Positions 53,095-61,871 are shown, counted from the first letter of the stretch. The stretch: DNA of 64,000 nt from JAQBVV01 sp965249205 (GCA_965249205.1 CBDFLL010000005.1:620001-684000); one strand, 5' to 3'. Notes: generated by a model from the sequence alone, not told the origin. Numbers and translations are program-made.

Positions 53095-53919
53095 GTGAGA
53101 CTTGCCTATCAGGGGGAACCAGGGGCCTACAGCGAAGCGGCCGCGCTGGTTTTCTCGCCACATGCGGACACACTGCCATGCAAGACCTTCGAGGAGGTCT
53201 TCAGCGCGGTGATGGGGAATCGAGCCACGCACGGTGTGCTTCCCATGGAGAACTCCATCGGCGGCACGATTCACCGCAACTACGACCTGCTCGTCGATCA
53301 CGAGGCCGTCATCACGGGCGAGGTTGAGCTTGACGTGGTTCACTGCCTGCAAGGGCTTCCCGGAACGAAGCTCGCGGACGTGAAGACCGTGTACTCGCAC
53401 CCACAAGCGCTGGCTCAGTGCGAGCGGTATCTCAAAGAACTCGGCGCGACGGTGGAGGCGGTCTACGACACCGCGGGAGGCGCGAAGCTGGTTGCCGAGC
53501 GAAAGCTTTCCGGCGCCGCCGCTTTGGCGTCCCGCCGTGCCGCCGAAGTGTTCGGGCTCGAAGTCATCCAGGAAGCGGTCCAGGATTTCGATTACAACAT
53601 CACCCGATTCTTCGTAATCGGCGGCGCGGTGCCCACCGACGCCAACAAGACGACGATCGTCTTCGCGCTGCCCAGCACGCCCGGCTCGCTGTTCAAAGCA
53701 CTGAGCGCCTTCGCGTTACGCGATATCAATCTCAGCAAGCTCGAAAGCCGCCCCATTCGCGGGCGCCCGTGGGAATACCTCTTCTACGTGGACATCGACG
53801 CCAGGCGCGACGAACTTCCGCTGGCTCGCGCGCTCACGCAGCTCGGAGAGTTTGCAAAGTGGACCAGAGTGCTCGGGACCTACAAGGGCTGGGAAAGGCC
53901 CAAGTCCGGCCATATCTGA
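53095..53919 (+). CDS. pheA: Prephenate dehydratase
   Basis: This 274-residue protein starts VRLAYQGEPGAYSEAAAL and contains MENSIGGTIHRNYDLL, the catalytic TRF motif (NITRFFVIG), and a C-terminal ACT domain (TPGSLFKALSAFALRDINLS, then KLESRPI) for phenylalanine feedback. It converts prephenate to phenylpyruvate. It lacks a chorismate mutase domain, so it is the monofunctional type. The start is a GTG. Confidence 0.95.
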   Translation: MRLAYQGEPGAYSEAAALVFSPHADTLPCKTFEEVFSAVMGNRATHGVLPMENSIGGTIHRNYDLLVDHEAVITGEVELDVVHCLQGLPGTKLADVKTVYSHPQALAQCERYLKELGATVEAVYDTAGGAKLVAERKLSGAAALASRRAAEVFGLEVIQEAVQDFDYNITRFFVIGGAVPTDANKTTIVFALPSTPGSLFKALSAFALRDINLSKLESRPIRGRPWEYLFYVDIDARRDELPLARALTQLGEFAKWTRVLGTYKGWERPKSGHI

Positions 53920-53980
53920 ACACAGCGCCGAATACCACGCCGACGGCTCAGCGACGGTCGTCGACCGCCGGCGCCGGCAG

Positions 53981-54220
53981 GTAGTGTAGTGTCCAGGAAA
54001 TAACTGGGCATTCGGCCGCCTAAAGCGCTTTTCACGACCGTCTGGCGTTCGAGTAGCGGCAATGCCGAAGTACAAGGGCTGTTCGAAAAGCGCTCTACGC
54101 ATCCCGGCCGGTTGCGTTGCTCCTCCGTCGAATATGGCCAATATTCTCGGTCGTCGCGCCTTACCGGCCGGGCGCATCGTCGCCCTCGATGCACCAGCTA
54201 TTTCCCGGACACTACACTAG
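53981..54220. repeat. CTAG-ended palindromic repeat element, copy E
   Basis: This 240-bp element has arms TAGTGTAGTGTCCAGGAAAT on the left and TAGTGTAGTGTCCGGGAAAT from the right. The right end is CTAG (54217 to 54220) and the left equivalent is GTAG. It contains the AGCGCTTTTC/GAAAAGCGCT hairpin also found in copies B and D and the core in reverse orientation (GTTGCTCCTCCGTCGAATAT, then GGTCGTCGCGCC). It lies between convergent pheA and mtgA. The mtgA stop codon directly abuts the right CTAG. Confidence 0.85.
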
Positions 54221-55081
54221 CTACGGAGCCGGAAACGGCGCGGGTGTGAGTGGTTCCTCGTCCCCCGCTTCTGACGGTTCGCTGGCGAGCGAGTCGACGA
54301 CGTCCTCTTCAGGCGGATCCTCATTGACAAGGAGTGGTTCCGCAGCGACGGCGGCTTCCGGCTCCGGCGCGCGCGTCGCCTGCCCCATGCGACCGAGAAT
54401 GATCTGCTGGCGCTGCAACAGCCGTGTGGTTGGGCGAGCGGGATTGTGTACGCGTGGGTTGATGATGGCACCAGCGAGCAGCGCCGACTGCTCGGCGTCC
54501 AGCGCCGACGCCGGAATCCCGAAATAGGTACGTGCCGCAGCCTCCACTCCCCAGATCCCGTCGCCCCACTCGATCACGTTGAGATAGATCTCGAAGATCC
54601 GCACTTTGGACAGCGCGGCTTCGAGCCGACGCGCGAGAACCAGTTCACGCAGCTTGCGCGACGGATCCCGCGACGGAGACAGATAGAGATTCTTGGCGAG
54701 CTGCTGGGTGATCGTGCTCGCGCCGCGTAACGGCACCCCCTCTGTCCAACTGGCCTCAATGGACTCGCGGATCTGCGCGATGTCAATGCCGTCGTGATCC
54801 CAGAACGCCCCGTCCTCTGCCAATAGCACCGCCCGTGTCAGGCTCTCCGAAATGCCCGAATACGGCACCCACTCCTGCACATGCCGTATCGTGCGTCCGT
54901 CGCGCGCCGCCTCGAGCGCTCGCTGCTCCATGAACGCCGTGGACGAGGGGTTGGCGTTCGTGAGGACACGAACGTCGGGAAGGGTCAGATAGAGGTATAC
55001 GAGGACTGAGAAGCCGATGGCACCGGCTGCCAGGATCGCGCGTCGGAGGCGCCGGCCGAACCGTCTCCCTCCGCCACCCAT
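54221..55081 (-). CDS. mtgA: Monofunctional peptidoglycan transglycosylase
   Basis: This 286-residue GT51 enzyme has one N-terminal span (AILAAGAIGFSVLVYLYLTL), the catalytic Glu motif AEDGAFWDHDGID and the conserved GASTITQQLAKNLYLSPSRD. It polymerises lipid II into glycan strands at the periplasmic face of the inner membrane. No transpeptidase domain follows; the Glu/Pro-rich tail (EPEAAVAAEPLLVNEDPPEE) is an uncommon extension. The stop codon abuts repeat element E. Confidence 0.92.
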   Translation of the reverse strand: MGGGGRRFGRRLRRAILAAGAIGFSVLVYLYLTLPDVRVLTNANPSSTAFMEQRALEAARDGRTIRHVQEWVPYSGISESLTRAVLLAEDGAFWDHDGIDIAQIRESIEASWTEGVPLRGASTITQQLAKNLYLSPSRDPSRKLRELVLARRLEAALSKVRIFEIYLNVIEWGDGIWGVEAAARTYFGIPASALDAEQSALLAGAIINPRVHNPARPTTRLLQRQQIILGRMGQATRAPEPEAAVAAEPLLVNEDPPEEDVVDSLASEPSEAGDEEPLTPAPFPAP

Positions 55082-55115
55082 GGCTATCCGCCGTCCACTA
55101 CCGGTCCACAGCTCG

Positions 55116-56558
55116 CTAGCCGCTCACCACGGTCTTGATTCGCGCGCCGACCTGCGGCTGCGCAGCGAGCGTCGACTGATTCATGATCGCCAGCGTCGAG
55201 GGCGTCACGACGCCGCCAGAGCGCTCCGCGATCGACTGCCACGTGTCACCAGCCCGCACGACGTACAAATCCACACGATTCGGGTGGATCGCTTCGGCTT
55301 CGGCCGCCGACAATCGCCGGAACGAGCGGATGCTCGCCAGGAAGGCGCCGTCGGCCCGTCGGAATTCTTCGGGTGCTACGAGACCGGCAACCATGTAGAT
55401 CTGACCGTCGTGCCGGATGTGCGCAGCGCGCATGGTCACCGCTCCCAAGCCCTCGATCTGCCCCTGGTAGACGCCCAGATACGCATCGAGGCCACCGATC
55501 GTCACCGACTCGCCCTCGGTGGTGCGAAAGCCTGCCGTCCTCATGCTGTTGAGGGCGATCTCCTGGACGTTCTGCCCCTGCGGCTGCTCGACACCTCGCA
55601 GCAGCATCAACGCGTCGCCACCAGGCGCCTCCGCCACCACCTGTTGTGGACTGTTGGCGATCTCCCATTGACCCGGGAAATCGATCCGGAAGCGAAGCAC
55701 CGGATGCAAGAACGCACTGCCACGGGCCAGCCCCTGGTCCGGATTGTCCCCGTAGACCATGCCATCAACCCGCCGCAGCCACGCGTCGCGGTTGGTGACA
55801 TAGCTGCCACCGGCCGCCTTCAGCTCGGCGACCGTCGGTTGAATATCCCTGACCCGGGACAACGGCTCCGGGTGCGTTGACAACCAATTGGGTACGCCAC
55901 GCCGATCGCCCGCGGCTTCGGCAAGACGCCCGAGCGTCGAGAGAAATGCCGGCGCTGCCGCCGGATCCCAGCCAAGCGTGGCTTCGTAGCGCGCGCCAAG
56001 CCGATCCGCCTGCAACTCGTCGTCACGGCCGTACCTAAGGAACAACACGCCGAGCGCCTGGGCCGACAGCTGGCCGAACGGCCGCGCCTGGGGAACGAAG
56101 AGTCCGAGGGCAAGGAGCCCCACCTGACCCGAAATCTGCTGCGTGTACTGCTGCGCCGAATGGCGGGCCGTCACGTGGCCGATCTCGTGTCCGACGACAC
56201 CGGCCAGTTCCGCCTCGCTGTCGAGAAACGGCAGGATGCCGCGCGTGAGGTAGATGGCACCGCCCGGCACGGCGAACGCGTTGACCGCGGGCACATCGAC
56301 AACGGTGAAGCGCCACGGTAGCTGCGGCCGTTCAGAGATCCTCGCCATACGCAGGCCAATATCGGCGACGTAGGCCTGTAACTCCGGATCGTTGTAGACC
56401 CCCATCTCCTCTTTGATCTGAGAGTCGGACTCCTGCGCGATCGAAATCTCCTGCGCTTCGCTCATGAACGCCAACTCGCGCCGACCAGTCACGGGGTTGG
56501 TGGCACACGCTGCAACCAGTCCAAGCAGCAACACCGAAATGACGACGCGCCTATGCAT
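55116..56558 (-). CDS. M48 metalloprotease lipoprotein (BepA/LoiP-like) with C-terminal LysM-like domain
   Basis: This protein of about 480 residues has a lipobox (VISVLLLGLVAACATNPVTG), the zinc motif VVGHEIGHVTARHSAQQ near residue 135, the third ligand in RDDELQADRLGARYEA, and a C-terminal segment resembling LysM (LYVVRAGDTWQSIAERSGGV). It probably acts in outer-membrane protein quality control. The ATG at 56558 is right before the signal peptide; the earlier open frame is rejected because it is Arg/Cys-rich. Confidence 0.9.
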   Translation of the reverse strand: MHRRVVISVLLLGLVAACATNPVTGRRELAFMSEAQEISIAQESDSQIKEEMGVYNDPELQAYVADIGLRMARISERPQLPWRFTVVDVPAVNAFAVPGGAIYLTRGILPFLDSEAELAGVVGHEIGHVTARHSAQQYTQQISGQVGLLALGLFVPQARPFGQLSAQALGVLFLRYGRDDELQADRLGARYEATLGWDPAAAPAFLSTLGRLAEAAGDRRGVPNWLSTHPEPLSRVRDIQPTVAELKAAGGSYVTNRDAWLRRVDGMVYGDNPDQGLARGSAFLHPVLRFRIDFPGQWEIANSPQQVVAEAPGGDALMLLRGVEQPQGQNVQEIALNSMRTAGFRTTEGESVTIGGLDAYLGVYQGQIEGLGAVTMRAAHIRHDGQIYMVAGLVAPEEFRRADGAFLASIRSFRRLSAAEAEAIHPNRVDLYVVRAGDTWQSIAERSGGVVTPSTLAIMNQSTLAAQPQVGARIKTVVSG

Positions 56559-56574
56559 GGTCTCGGCCCTCACC

Positions 56575-57471
56575 TCACGCCTTCTGAAGCAACCCAAAGA
56601 CATCCAACTGCTCGCGCAGCAGTGCGATCGCCTGTGTCGCCACCGGGCGCAACGGCGGACGCGGCGGCCCGGCAGCAAAACCCATCAATTCCAGCGCAGC
56701 CTTGAGACCAGCCACGCCGTACAGTGCGCCGACGGAACGGGCAAGCGGCATGAGGCGGCGCTGCAGTGCGCGGGCCTCCTCCAGACGCCCCTGGTCCAAC
56801 AACAACTCCATGCTGACCACCTCACGTGGCGCAACCGAGGCCAGCGCAAGGACTGCCCCGTCGCAGTCGGCGCACAGCGCCTGAAACAGCGTGGCTCCCG
56901 AGCCGGCCAGCACGGTGAACTCGTCCGGCGTCCGCGCGATGTATTCGGCAATGAGGCCGACGTCGTTTCCCGATTCCTTGATGCCCACGATGTTGGGATG
57001 CACCGCCAGGGTCGCCACCGCATCAGCGGAGAGCGACACGCCCGTATACGCCGTCACGTTGTACAGCAGCACCGGGACCGGCGAGGCCTCGGCGACTTCC
57101 GTGTAGTGGCGCACGAACACCTCGCTGGTCATCTGTGATGTAAAAAACGACGGCGTCCTCACGAGCACAGCATCGACACCGGCCGCAGCGGCCCGTCGCG
57201 TGGCATTGATTGTGGCTGAAGTCGATTCGCGCCCTGTGCCAGCAATCAGCGGACGGTCGAGCGGGACCGCACTACGAACGATATCGATCACCCAGTCCGC
57301 CTCGGCATCCTCGAGTTGCGCCGCCTCACCGTTGGACCCGAGCACTACGAGGCCTGTGAGCGGCGTGTCCATCCACCGCGCCACGTTGCCGCGCATACCT
57401 GCCTCGTCGATCGCGCCGTCGCTGCCAAACGGGGTGACGATCGGCGTAAACACTCCGCTGAAGGGCTTCAT
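56575..57471 (-). CDS. Dihydrodipicolinate synthase-family aldolase
   Basis: This protein of about 298 residues has the DHDPS fold: GVFTPIVTPFGSDGAIDEAG, LGSNGEAAQLEDAE, the Tyr segment VLLYNVTAYTGVSLS and the Schiff-base Lys in GIKESGND. The STNGE-like LGSNGE and lack of the canonical TTGE suggest a pyruvate aldolase other than DapA, for example 4-hydroxy-2-oxoglutarate or KDG aldolase. A true dapA is at 22.4 kb. The start ATG at 57471 lies 9 bp inside the longest frame (to 57480). Confidence 0.85.
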   Translation of the reverse strand: MKPFSGVFTPIVTPFGSDGAIDEAGMRGNVARWMDTPLTGLVVLGSNGEAAQLEDAEADWVIDIVRSAVPLDRPLIAGTGRESTSATINATRRAAAAGVDAVLVRTPSFFTSQMTSEVFVRHYTEVAEASPVPVLLYNVTAYTGVSLSADAVATLAVHPNIVGIKESGNDVGLIAEYIARTPDEFTVLAGSGATLFQALCADCDGAVLALASVAPREVVSMELLLDQGRLEEARALQRRLMPLARSVGALYGVAGLKAALELMGFAAGPPRPPLRPVATQAIALLREQLDVFGLLQKA

Positions 57472-57782
57472 GGCCACCAATTGTATAGGCGCGCGGTCTT
57501 TTCCAAGTACCGTCGTGGGCCTTCAGTTGTTGGCCACACCGGACAAGTTCTTGGCCACTCTCGAAACCGTGCAATCTTCACACTTTTGGTGTGCAAGTTC
57601 ACGACCCGAACTGACTCCTGCGCGGCTGGTCGGGCCAAGTGACTGACTGCCGTCCGGCGGGCTCTCTCCGTGAAGCCGCAACGCGGATCTGTCTAACCGC
57701 CATGCCTGCTCGCTTTACGAAGGTCGGTTGCTCCGCGTGCCAGGTTGGCACCATCCCTGCGATGTAAAGGGTGGAGGTTGAG
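57472..57782. other. Intergenic region before the small HTH gene
   Basis: This 310-bp stretch holds no convincing gene. It must contain the minus-strand aldolase promoter; CTATACA lies about 10 nt before its start. The plus-strand stretch at about 57,660 to 57,740 (GTGAAGCCGCAACGCGG, then CATGCC and ACGAAGGTCGGTTGCTCC) loosely resembles a GEMM-type riboswitch, but the usual 5' GGGCAAACC element is not seen. Confidence 0.4.
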
Positions 57783-58052
57783 ATGCCACAGCAATCACAC
57801 GACGAAAGAAGGCCCTCGCCCGAACTGCGTCACGGCCGGAGCGTGTCGATTGAGCAGGCTGGACGTCTGCTCCACGTATCGCGACGCACTGTGTACTACC
57901 GCATCCGGCAGGGCCGTCTGAGAACCATCCGCACACTTGGCGGATCGCAGCGAGTGCTTGTCGAGTCGCTCTACGGCAACGGATTCCAACCGCAGGCCTT
58001 CTCCGCATCCGCATCGGCGGCAACCTTTGACATTCGATCTTTCCGTCCCTGA
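57783..58052 (+). CDS. Excisionase-type helix-turn-helix protein
   Basis: This 89-residue protein has a MerR/excisionase-like winged helix (VSIEQAGRLLHVSRRTVYYR, then IRQGRLRTIRTLGGSQRVLV), with flexible N- and C-terminal tails. GGTGGAGG precedes the ATG at 57783; a GTG at 57771 is also in frame. It is located immediately before the subtilase gene with only 29 bp between, so it may regulate that gene. Confidence 0.8.
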   Translation: MPQQSHDERRPSPELRHGRSVSIEQAGRLLHVSRRTVYYRIRQGRLRTIRTLGGSQRVLVESLYGNGFQPQAFSASASAATFDIRSFRP

Positions 58053-58062
58053 CCCCCCCCCC
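58053..58062. repeat. Poly-C tract (10 C) upstream of the subtilase gene
   Basis: Ten consecutive C residues follow the TGA of the HTH gene and end 19 bp before the subtilase ATG. Such tracts are prone to slipped-strand changes. Confidence 0.6.
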
Positions 58063-58081
58063 ACGCTTACTGAAGGCTCCA

Positions 58082-60040
58082 ATGGCAGACACACAACGGA
58101 CAACAGCATCGAGACTACGACTCAGGGCATGCGTCGCGCTTGTCTGCAGCGCGGCGCTGCTCGTGCCCACAAACGATGCATTTGCGAAGAAGCGCAGCGC
58201 CCGCGTATCGCAGGACCTCAAGGACCGTGTCCAGGCCGGCGACAACACCGACACCAGCGTCATCGTCACCGGTTCCAAGGCCACGGTAGAGGCCGTCGCC
58301 GCACGCCACGGCCTTCGTATCCGCAAGCGGCTCAAGCAGGGCGCCGTCGTCGATGTGCCGGCCGGCGGCCTTGCCAGCCTGACCGAGGACGCCGACGTTG
58401 ATGCCCTCTCGAGCAACTACCGCCTGAGCGCCGACATGGGCATCACGGCCGAGGCCATCGGCGCGAACCAGGTATGGGAGGACGGCTGGGCCGGAGGCAT
58501 GGCCGGCGTCACCGGCGAGGGTGTCGTCGTCGCGGTGATCGACTCGGGTGTTGCCAGCGTCAAGGCGCTGAAAAAGCACGTCATTGCCAGCGTCGACTTC
58601 ACGGGGGCGCAAAAAAGCGGGAAAAAGAAAAGTAAGAAGGGCCGGGGACAACGAGTTCGAGCGTCCGACACGACTGAATATTCGCCTGACTCGTCCTCCC
58701 GAGGCCGCGTCGGCGACGACCACGGACACGGCACACACGTAGCGGGCATCATTGCCGCGGCCGGCAAGAAGCATCAGGCCGACACACGTGGCGTGGCACC
58801 GGACGCACAGATCGTCAGCCTCCGGGTGCTTGATGCCAACGGCGACGGCTTTGCTGGCGACGTGGTGGACGCCATCGACTGGACGATCGAGAACCGCGAC
58901 CGCTACCGCATCCGCGTCATCAACCTGTCGCTGGGCGGGCCGGTGCTGCAACGGTGCGCGGACGATCCCGTCTGCCAGGCCGTGGAGCGCGCCTATCGCG
59001 CCGGCATCGTCGTGGTGGCGTCGGCCGGCAACTACGGCAAGGACGACGCGGGGAATGAAATCCTGGGCGGGATCACCGTGCCCGGTAATTCGCCCTTCGC
59101 CATCACCGTCGGCGCCATCAATACCAAGCAGACAGCGTGGCGCTCCGACGACGAAGTCACGACATACAGCTCGCGCGGTGTCACACGCTTTGACCACCTG
59201 GTGAAGCCCGATCTGGCGGCGCCGGGCAACAAGATCCTCGGCCTGCTCGCGCCCAAGTCGACGCTGGGTCGGGAGCACCCGGAGCTGGTGATAGACACAA
59301 CCGAAGGCAAGCGCCTTCAGCTCTCAGGGACCAGCATGGCAGCCGCGGCGGTGTCCGGGGCGGTTGCGCTTTTGCTGGAGTCTCGACAGCCAACGAATCC
59401 CGAGCTGATAAGACATCCGATTCAACAGACGGCGAGCGCAGTTCCAGGGGCCGTTGCTGTTCAGGCGGGCGCCGGGAGCCTGAACGTGCGCGCCGCTCTA
59501 GGTATGGTGGCCGGGCAAGGACCGGAGTCCGTTATTGCCGGTGAAGCCTTGACCCCCACTTTCAACAGCTTCTGCACTGCGGCGACCTGCGGCACTTCCG
59601 GGAATGGCTTGGTTTGGTCTGACGGCCTCGTTTGGTCTGACGGCCTCGTCTGGTCCGACGGTCTTGTCTGGTCCGACGGTCTCGTCTGGTCTGACGGCCT
59701 CGTCTGGTCCGACGGTCTTGTCTGGTCCGACGGTCTCGTCTGGTCTGACGGCCTCGTCTGGTCCGACGGTCTTGTCTGGTCCGACGGTCTCGTCTGGTCT
59801 GACGGCCTCGTCTGGTCCGACGGTCTTGTCTGGTCCGATGGTCTCGTCTGGTCCGACGGTCTCGTCTGGTCCGACGGTCTCGTCTGGTCCGACGGTCTCG
59901 TCTGGTCTGACGGCCTCGTCTGGTCCGACGGTCTCGTCTGGTCCGACGGTCTCGTCTGGTCTGACGGCCTCGTCTGGTCTGACGGCCTCGTCTGGTCCGA
60001 CGGTCTCGTCTGGTCCGACACCGCGGTAAATGGCGACTGA
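58082..60040 (+). CDS. Subtilisin-like serine protease (S8) with 23-copy GLVWSD repeat tail
   Basis: This 652-residue protein has a signal peptide (ACVALVCSAALLVPTNDAFA) and a propeptide-like region (to about residue 125). The S8 catalytic triad is Asp in VVVAVIDSGV (about 144), His in DDHGHGTHVAGIIAA (about 220) and Ser in LSGTSMAAAAVSGAVALLL (about 420). The last 140 residues are 23 perfect repeats of six residues with one Trp each. The protease is probably secreted; the tail could be an adhesive, amyloid-like or ligand-binding surface. A GAAGG ribosome binding site precedes the ATG. Confidence 0.92.
   Translation: MADTQRTTASRLRLRACVALVCSAALLVPTNDAFAKKRSARVSQDLKDRVQAGDNTDTSVIVTGSKATVEAVAARHGLRIRKRLKQGAVVDVPAGGLASLTEDADVDALSSNYRLSADMGITAEAIGANQVWEDGWAGGMAGVTGEGVVVAVIDSGVASVKALKKHVIASVDFTGAQKSGKKKSKKGRGQRVRASDTTEYSPDSSSRGRVGDDHGHGTHVAGIIAAAGKKHQADTRGVAPDAQIVSLRVLDANGDGFAGDVVDAIDWTIENRDRYRIRVINLSLGGPVLQRCADDPVCQAVERAYRAGIVVVASAGNYGKDDAGNEILGGITVPGNSPFAITVGAINTKQTAWRSDDEVTTYSSRGVTRFDHLVKPDLAAPGNKILGLLAPKSTLGREHPELVIDTTEGKRLQLSGTSMAAAAVSGAVALLLESRQPTNPELIRHPIQQTASAVPGAVAVQAGAGSLNVRAALGMVAGQGPESVIAGEALTPTFNSFCTAATCGTSGNGLVWSDGLVWSDGLVWSDGLVWSDGLVWSDGLVWSDGLVWSDGLVWSDGLVWSDGLVWSDGLVWSDGLVWSDGLVWSDGLVWSDGLVWSDGLVWSDGLVWSDGLVWSDGLVWSDGLVWSDGLVWSDGLVWSDGLVWSDTAVNGD
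59606..60019 (+). repeat. Tandem 18-bp repeat array (23 copies) encoding GLVWSD
   Basis: There are exactly 414 bp = 23 x 18 bp. Synonymous variants (GGTCTC, GGTCTT, GGCCTC; TCC or TCT) recur in blocks of three, giving a 54-bp higher-order period for the first half. The last copies are more homogeneous. Copy number is likely to vary among strains. Confidence 0.95.
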
Positions 60041-61755
60041 CGGGGTTTGGGTCGCAACCATTAAGAGAGAGGCAACCATGCTAATCATCTGGGCCGACTA
60101 AGCCGATAAAAGATCCGCGTGTTCCAGCGGACCTGATGTCACTGAAATTTACCGATCTGAGCCCGGCGGGTCGAATCTATGTAGCTGCAGTTATTAGTTT
60201 AGGCGGCAGCGCCATCGTGCACTCCGTCGCTACGCTCATACTGCATCCCATCGACTCAGGGTGGGTCATTCTCGCCGCCCTCACGCTCCTCACCGGTTCC
60301 TTCAGCATCAAGATTCCAGCCGTTGCTGCCCGCATCTCTGTGTCAGAAGCGTTTGTAATCGCTGGGGTTCTCGCATTCGGGCCACACGCGGCGACTCTCA
60401 TAGTAGCCCTCGACTCGCTAGTCCTAACCAGCTGGCTGCGCGGCCGTCGCAGGTCGTCACTGCGAGCGCTCTTCAACATGACGGCCGGCGCCTTGGCCAT
60501 CTCGTTTTCGGCCCAGCTGCTGGAATGGATGCTTCCGATCTATCCAGCTGCATCTGCTCCCTCAGACCAGCTCCTGCTCCCGGTCTTTGCCCTCGCTATT
60601 TCGTACTTCGCGGTCAACAGCTGGCTGATCGCCATTGCCGTCGGCTTTGAGCGAAGCGAATCATCGATCGAAATCTGGCTGCGGCACTTCCCCTGGTTGA
60701 GCCTCAACTACATAGGAGGCGCATCAATTGCGCTCATCCTGGTGAGCTATACAAGCAACATCAGTTTGACCGCGGTGGGCATCATCGTACCGCTCCTACT
60801 CGTCATCTATCTGACGTTTAGAATGTCCTGGGGGCGGCTCGAGGACGCCAACACGCATGTAAATCAACTCAACCAGCTCTATCTGTCCACAATCGAAACT
60901 CTCGCTATGGCCGTGGATGCTAAGGACCAAGTCACGCACGGGCACATCCGTCGGGTCCAGGTCTACGCCGTCGAGCTCGCGCGGCGCATAGGAGTGGACG
61001 ACAACAGACAGATCAAAGCTATCGAAGCAGCGGCATTGCTGCACGACATGGGCAAGCTTGGCATCCCCGAGCACATCCTAAACAAGCCAGGACGCTTGAC
61101 CTCTACGGAATTTGACCGCATGAAACAGCATGCCGACTTGGGCGCCGACCTGCTGTCTTCGATCCGATTTCCCTATCCAGTCGTCCCTATCGTCCGCCAC
61201 CATCACGAGAACTGGGACGGCGAAGGGTACCCATCCGGGATCGCGGGAACTGACATCCCATTAGGCGCTCGAATCTTGTCGGTCGTTGACTGTTTCGATG
61301 CGCTGACGTCTGACCGGCCGTATCGCCCTCGGCTCAACGCCGATCAAGCTTTCGACATCATCCGAGAGCGGAGGGGGACGATGTACGACCCACTAGTCGT
61401 CGACACATTTATTCGTGCGTATGCCGAAATCGCTCCGTTAGCGATCCGCGCGGGCGCGGAAGCCAGAAGTGTCTTCGGAATGGAGCTTCCCAGCCCTCCG
61501 GGAGGCGACCTTACAGTGCCGCCAACGCAATCCGGATCGGCGCTGTTGACCGAATGTGTCCAAGACATCGAAAAGGCTCCCTCCTCAGTTGGCGTATTTG
61601 AGGCATCCGCGCTGTCGCTCAGTCAACTGTCGCCGGCGACCGTCTTCGCATTGTTCAGGTACGACGCTCGGTCGGACACTCTCGCGTGCGAAAGCACCGC
61701 CGGCGATCCTCAAGGCCTCCTGCGTGGGCTAGTAATTCCCGTTGGCGAAAGAGTG

Positions 61756-61789
61756 ACGGGCTGGTGTGCTGCGAACCATCGTACTGCCG
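61756..61789 (+). repeat. Direct repeat copy 1 (34 bp) in the HD-GYP gene
   Basis: ACGGGCTGGTGTGCTGCGAA and the following 14 bp recur unchanged at 61838 to 61871. This first copy encodes the conserved TGWCAANHRTA of the GAF-like domain and is therefore the original. Confidence 0.9.
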
Positions 61790-61837
61790 TCAATTCTGAT
61801 GCGTCACTCGATTTGGCAAGCATTGCATCGCGCTTTC

Positions 61838-61871
61838 ACGGGCTGGTGTGCTGCGAACCATCGTACTGCCG
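61838..61871 (+). repeat. Direct repeat copy 2 (34 bp) in the HD-GYP gene
   Basis: This second copy lies 82 bp downstream of the first and adds 32 nt that break the frame. Confidence 0.9.

Noticed and set aside
59606..60019. CRISPR-like array
   Set aside because: The 18-bp units are contiguous with no spacers and code for protein repeats.
59461..60088. Long open frames on the minus strand and in another plus frame across the subtilase repeat (SDQTRP-, VGPDET- and SSGPTV-type repeats)
   Set aside because: They are by-products of a repeat unit whose 18-bp length is a multiple of three; only the plus frame has a signal peptide and an S8 catalytic triad.
60078..60101. Seven-codon frame (MLIIWAD) between the subtilase and HD-GYP genes
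   Set aside because: It has a weak AGAGAGG upstream and an amusing similarity to the repeat unit, but it is too short to support without expression data.
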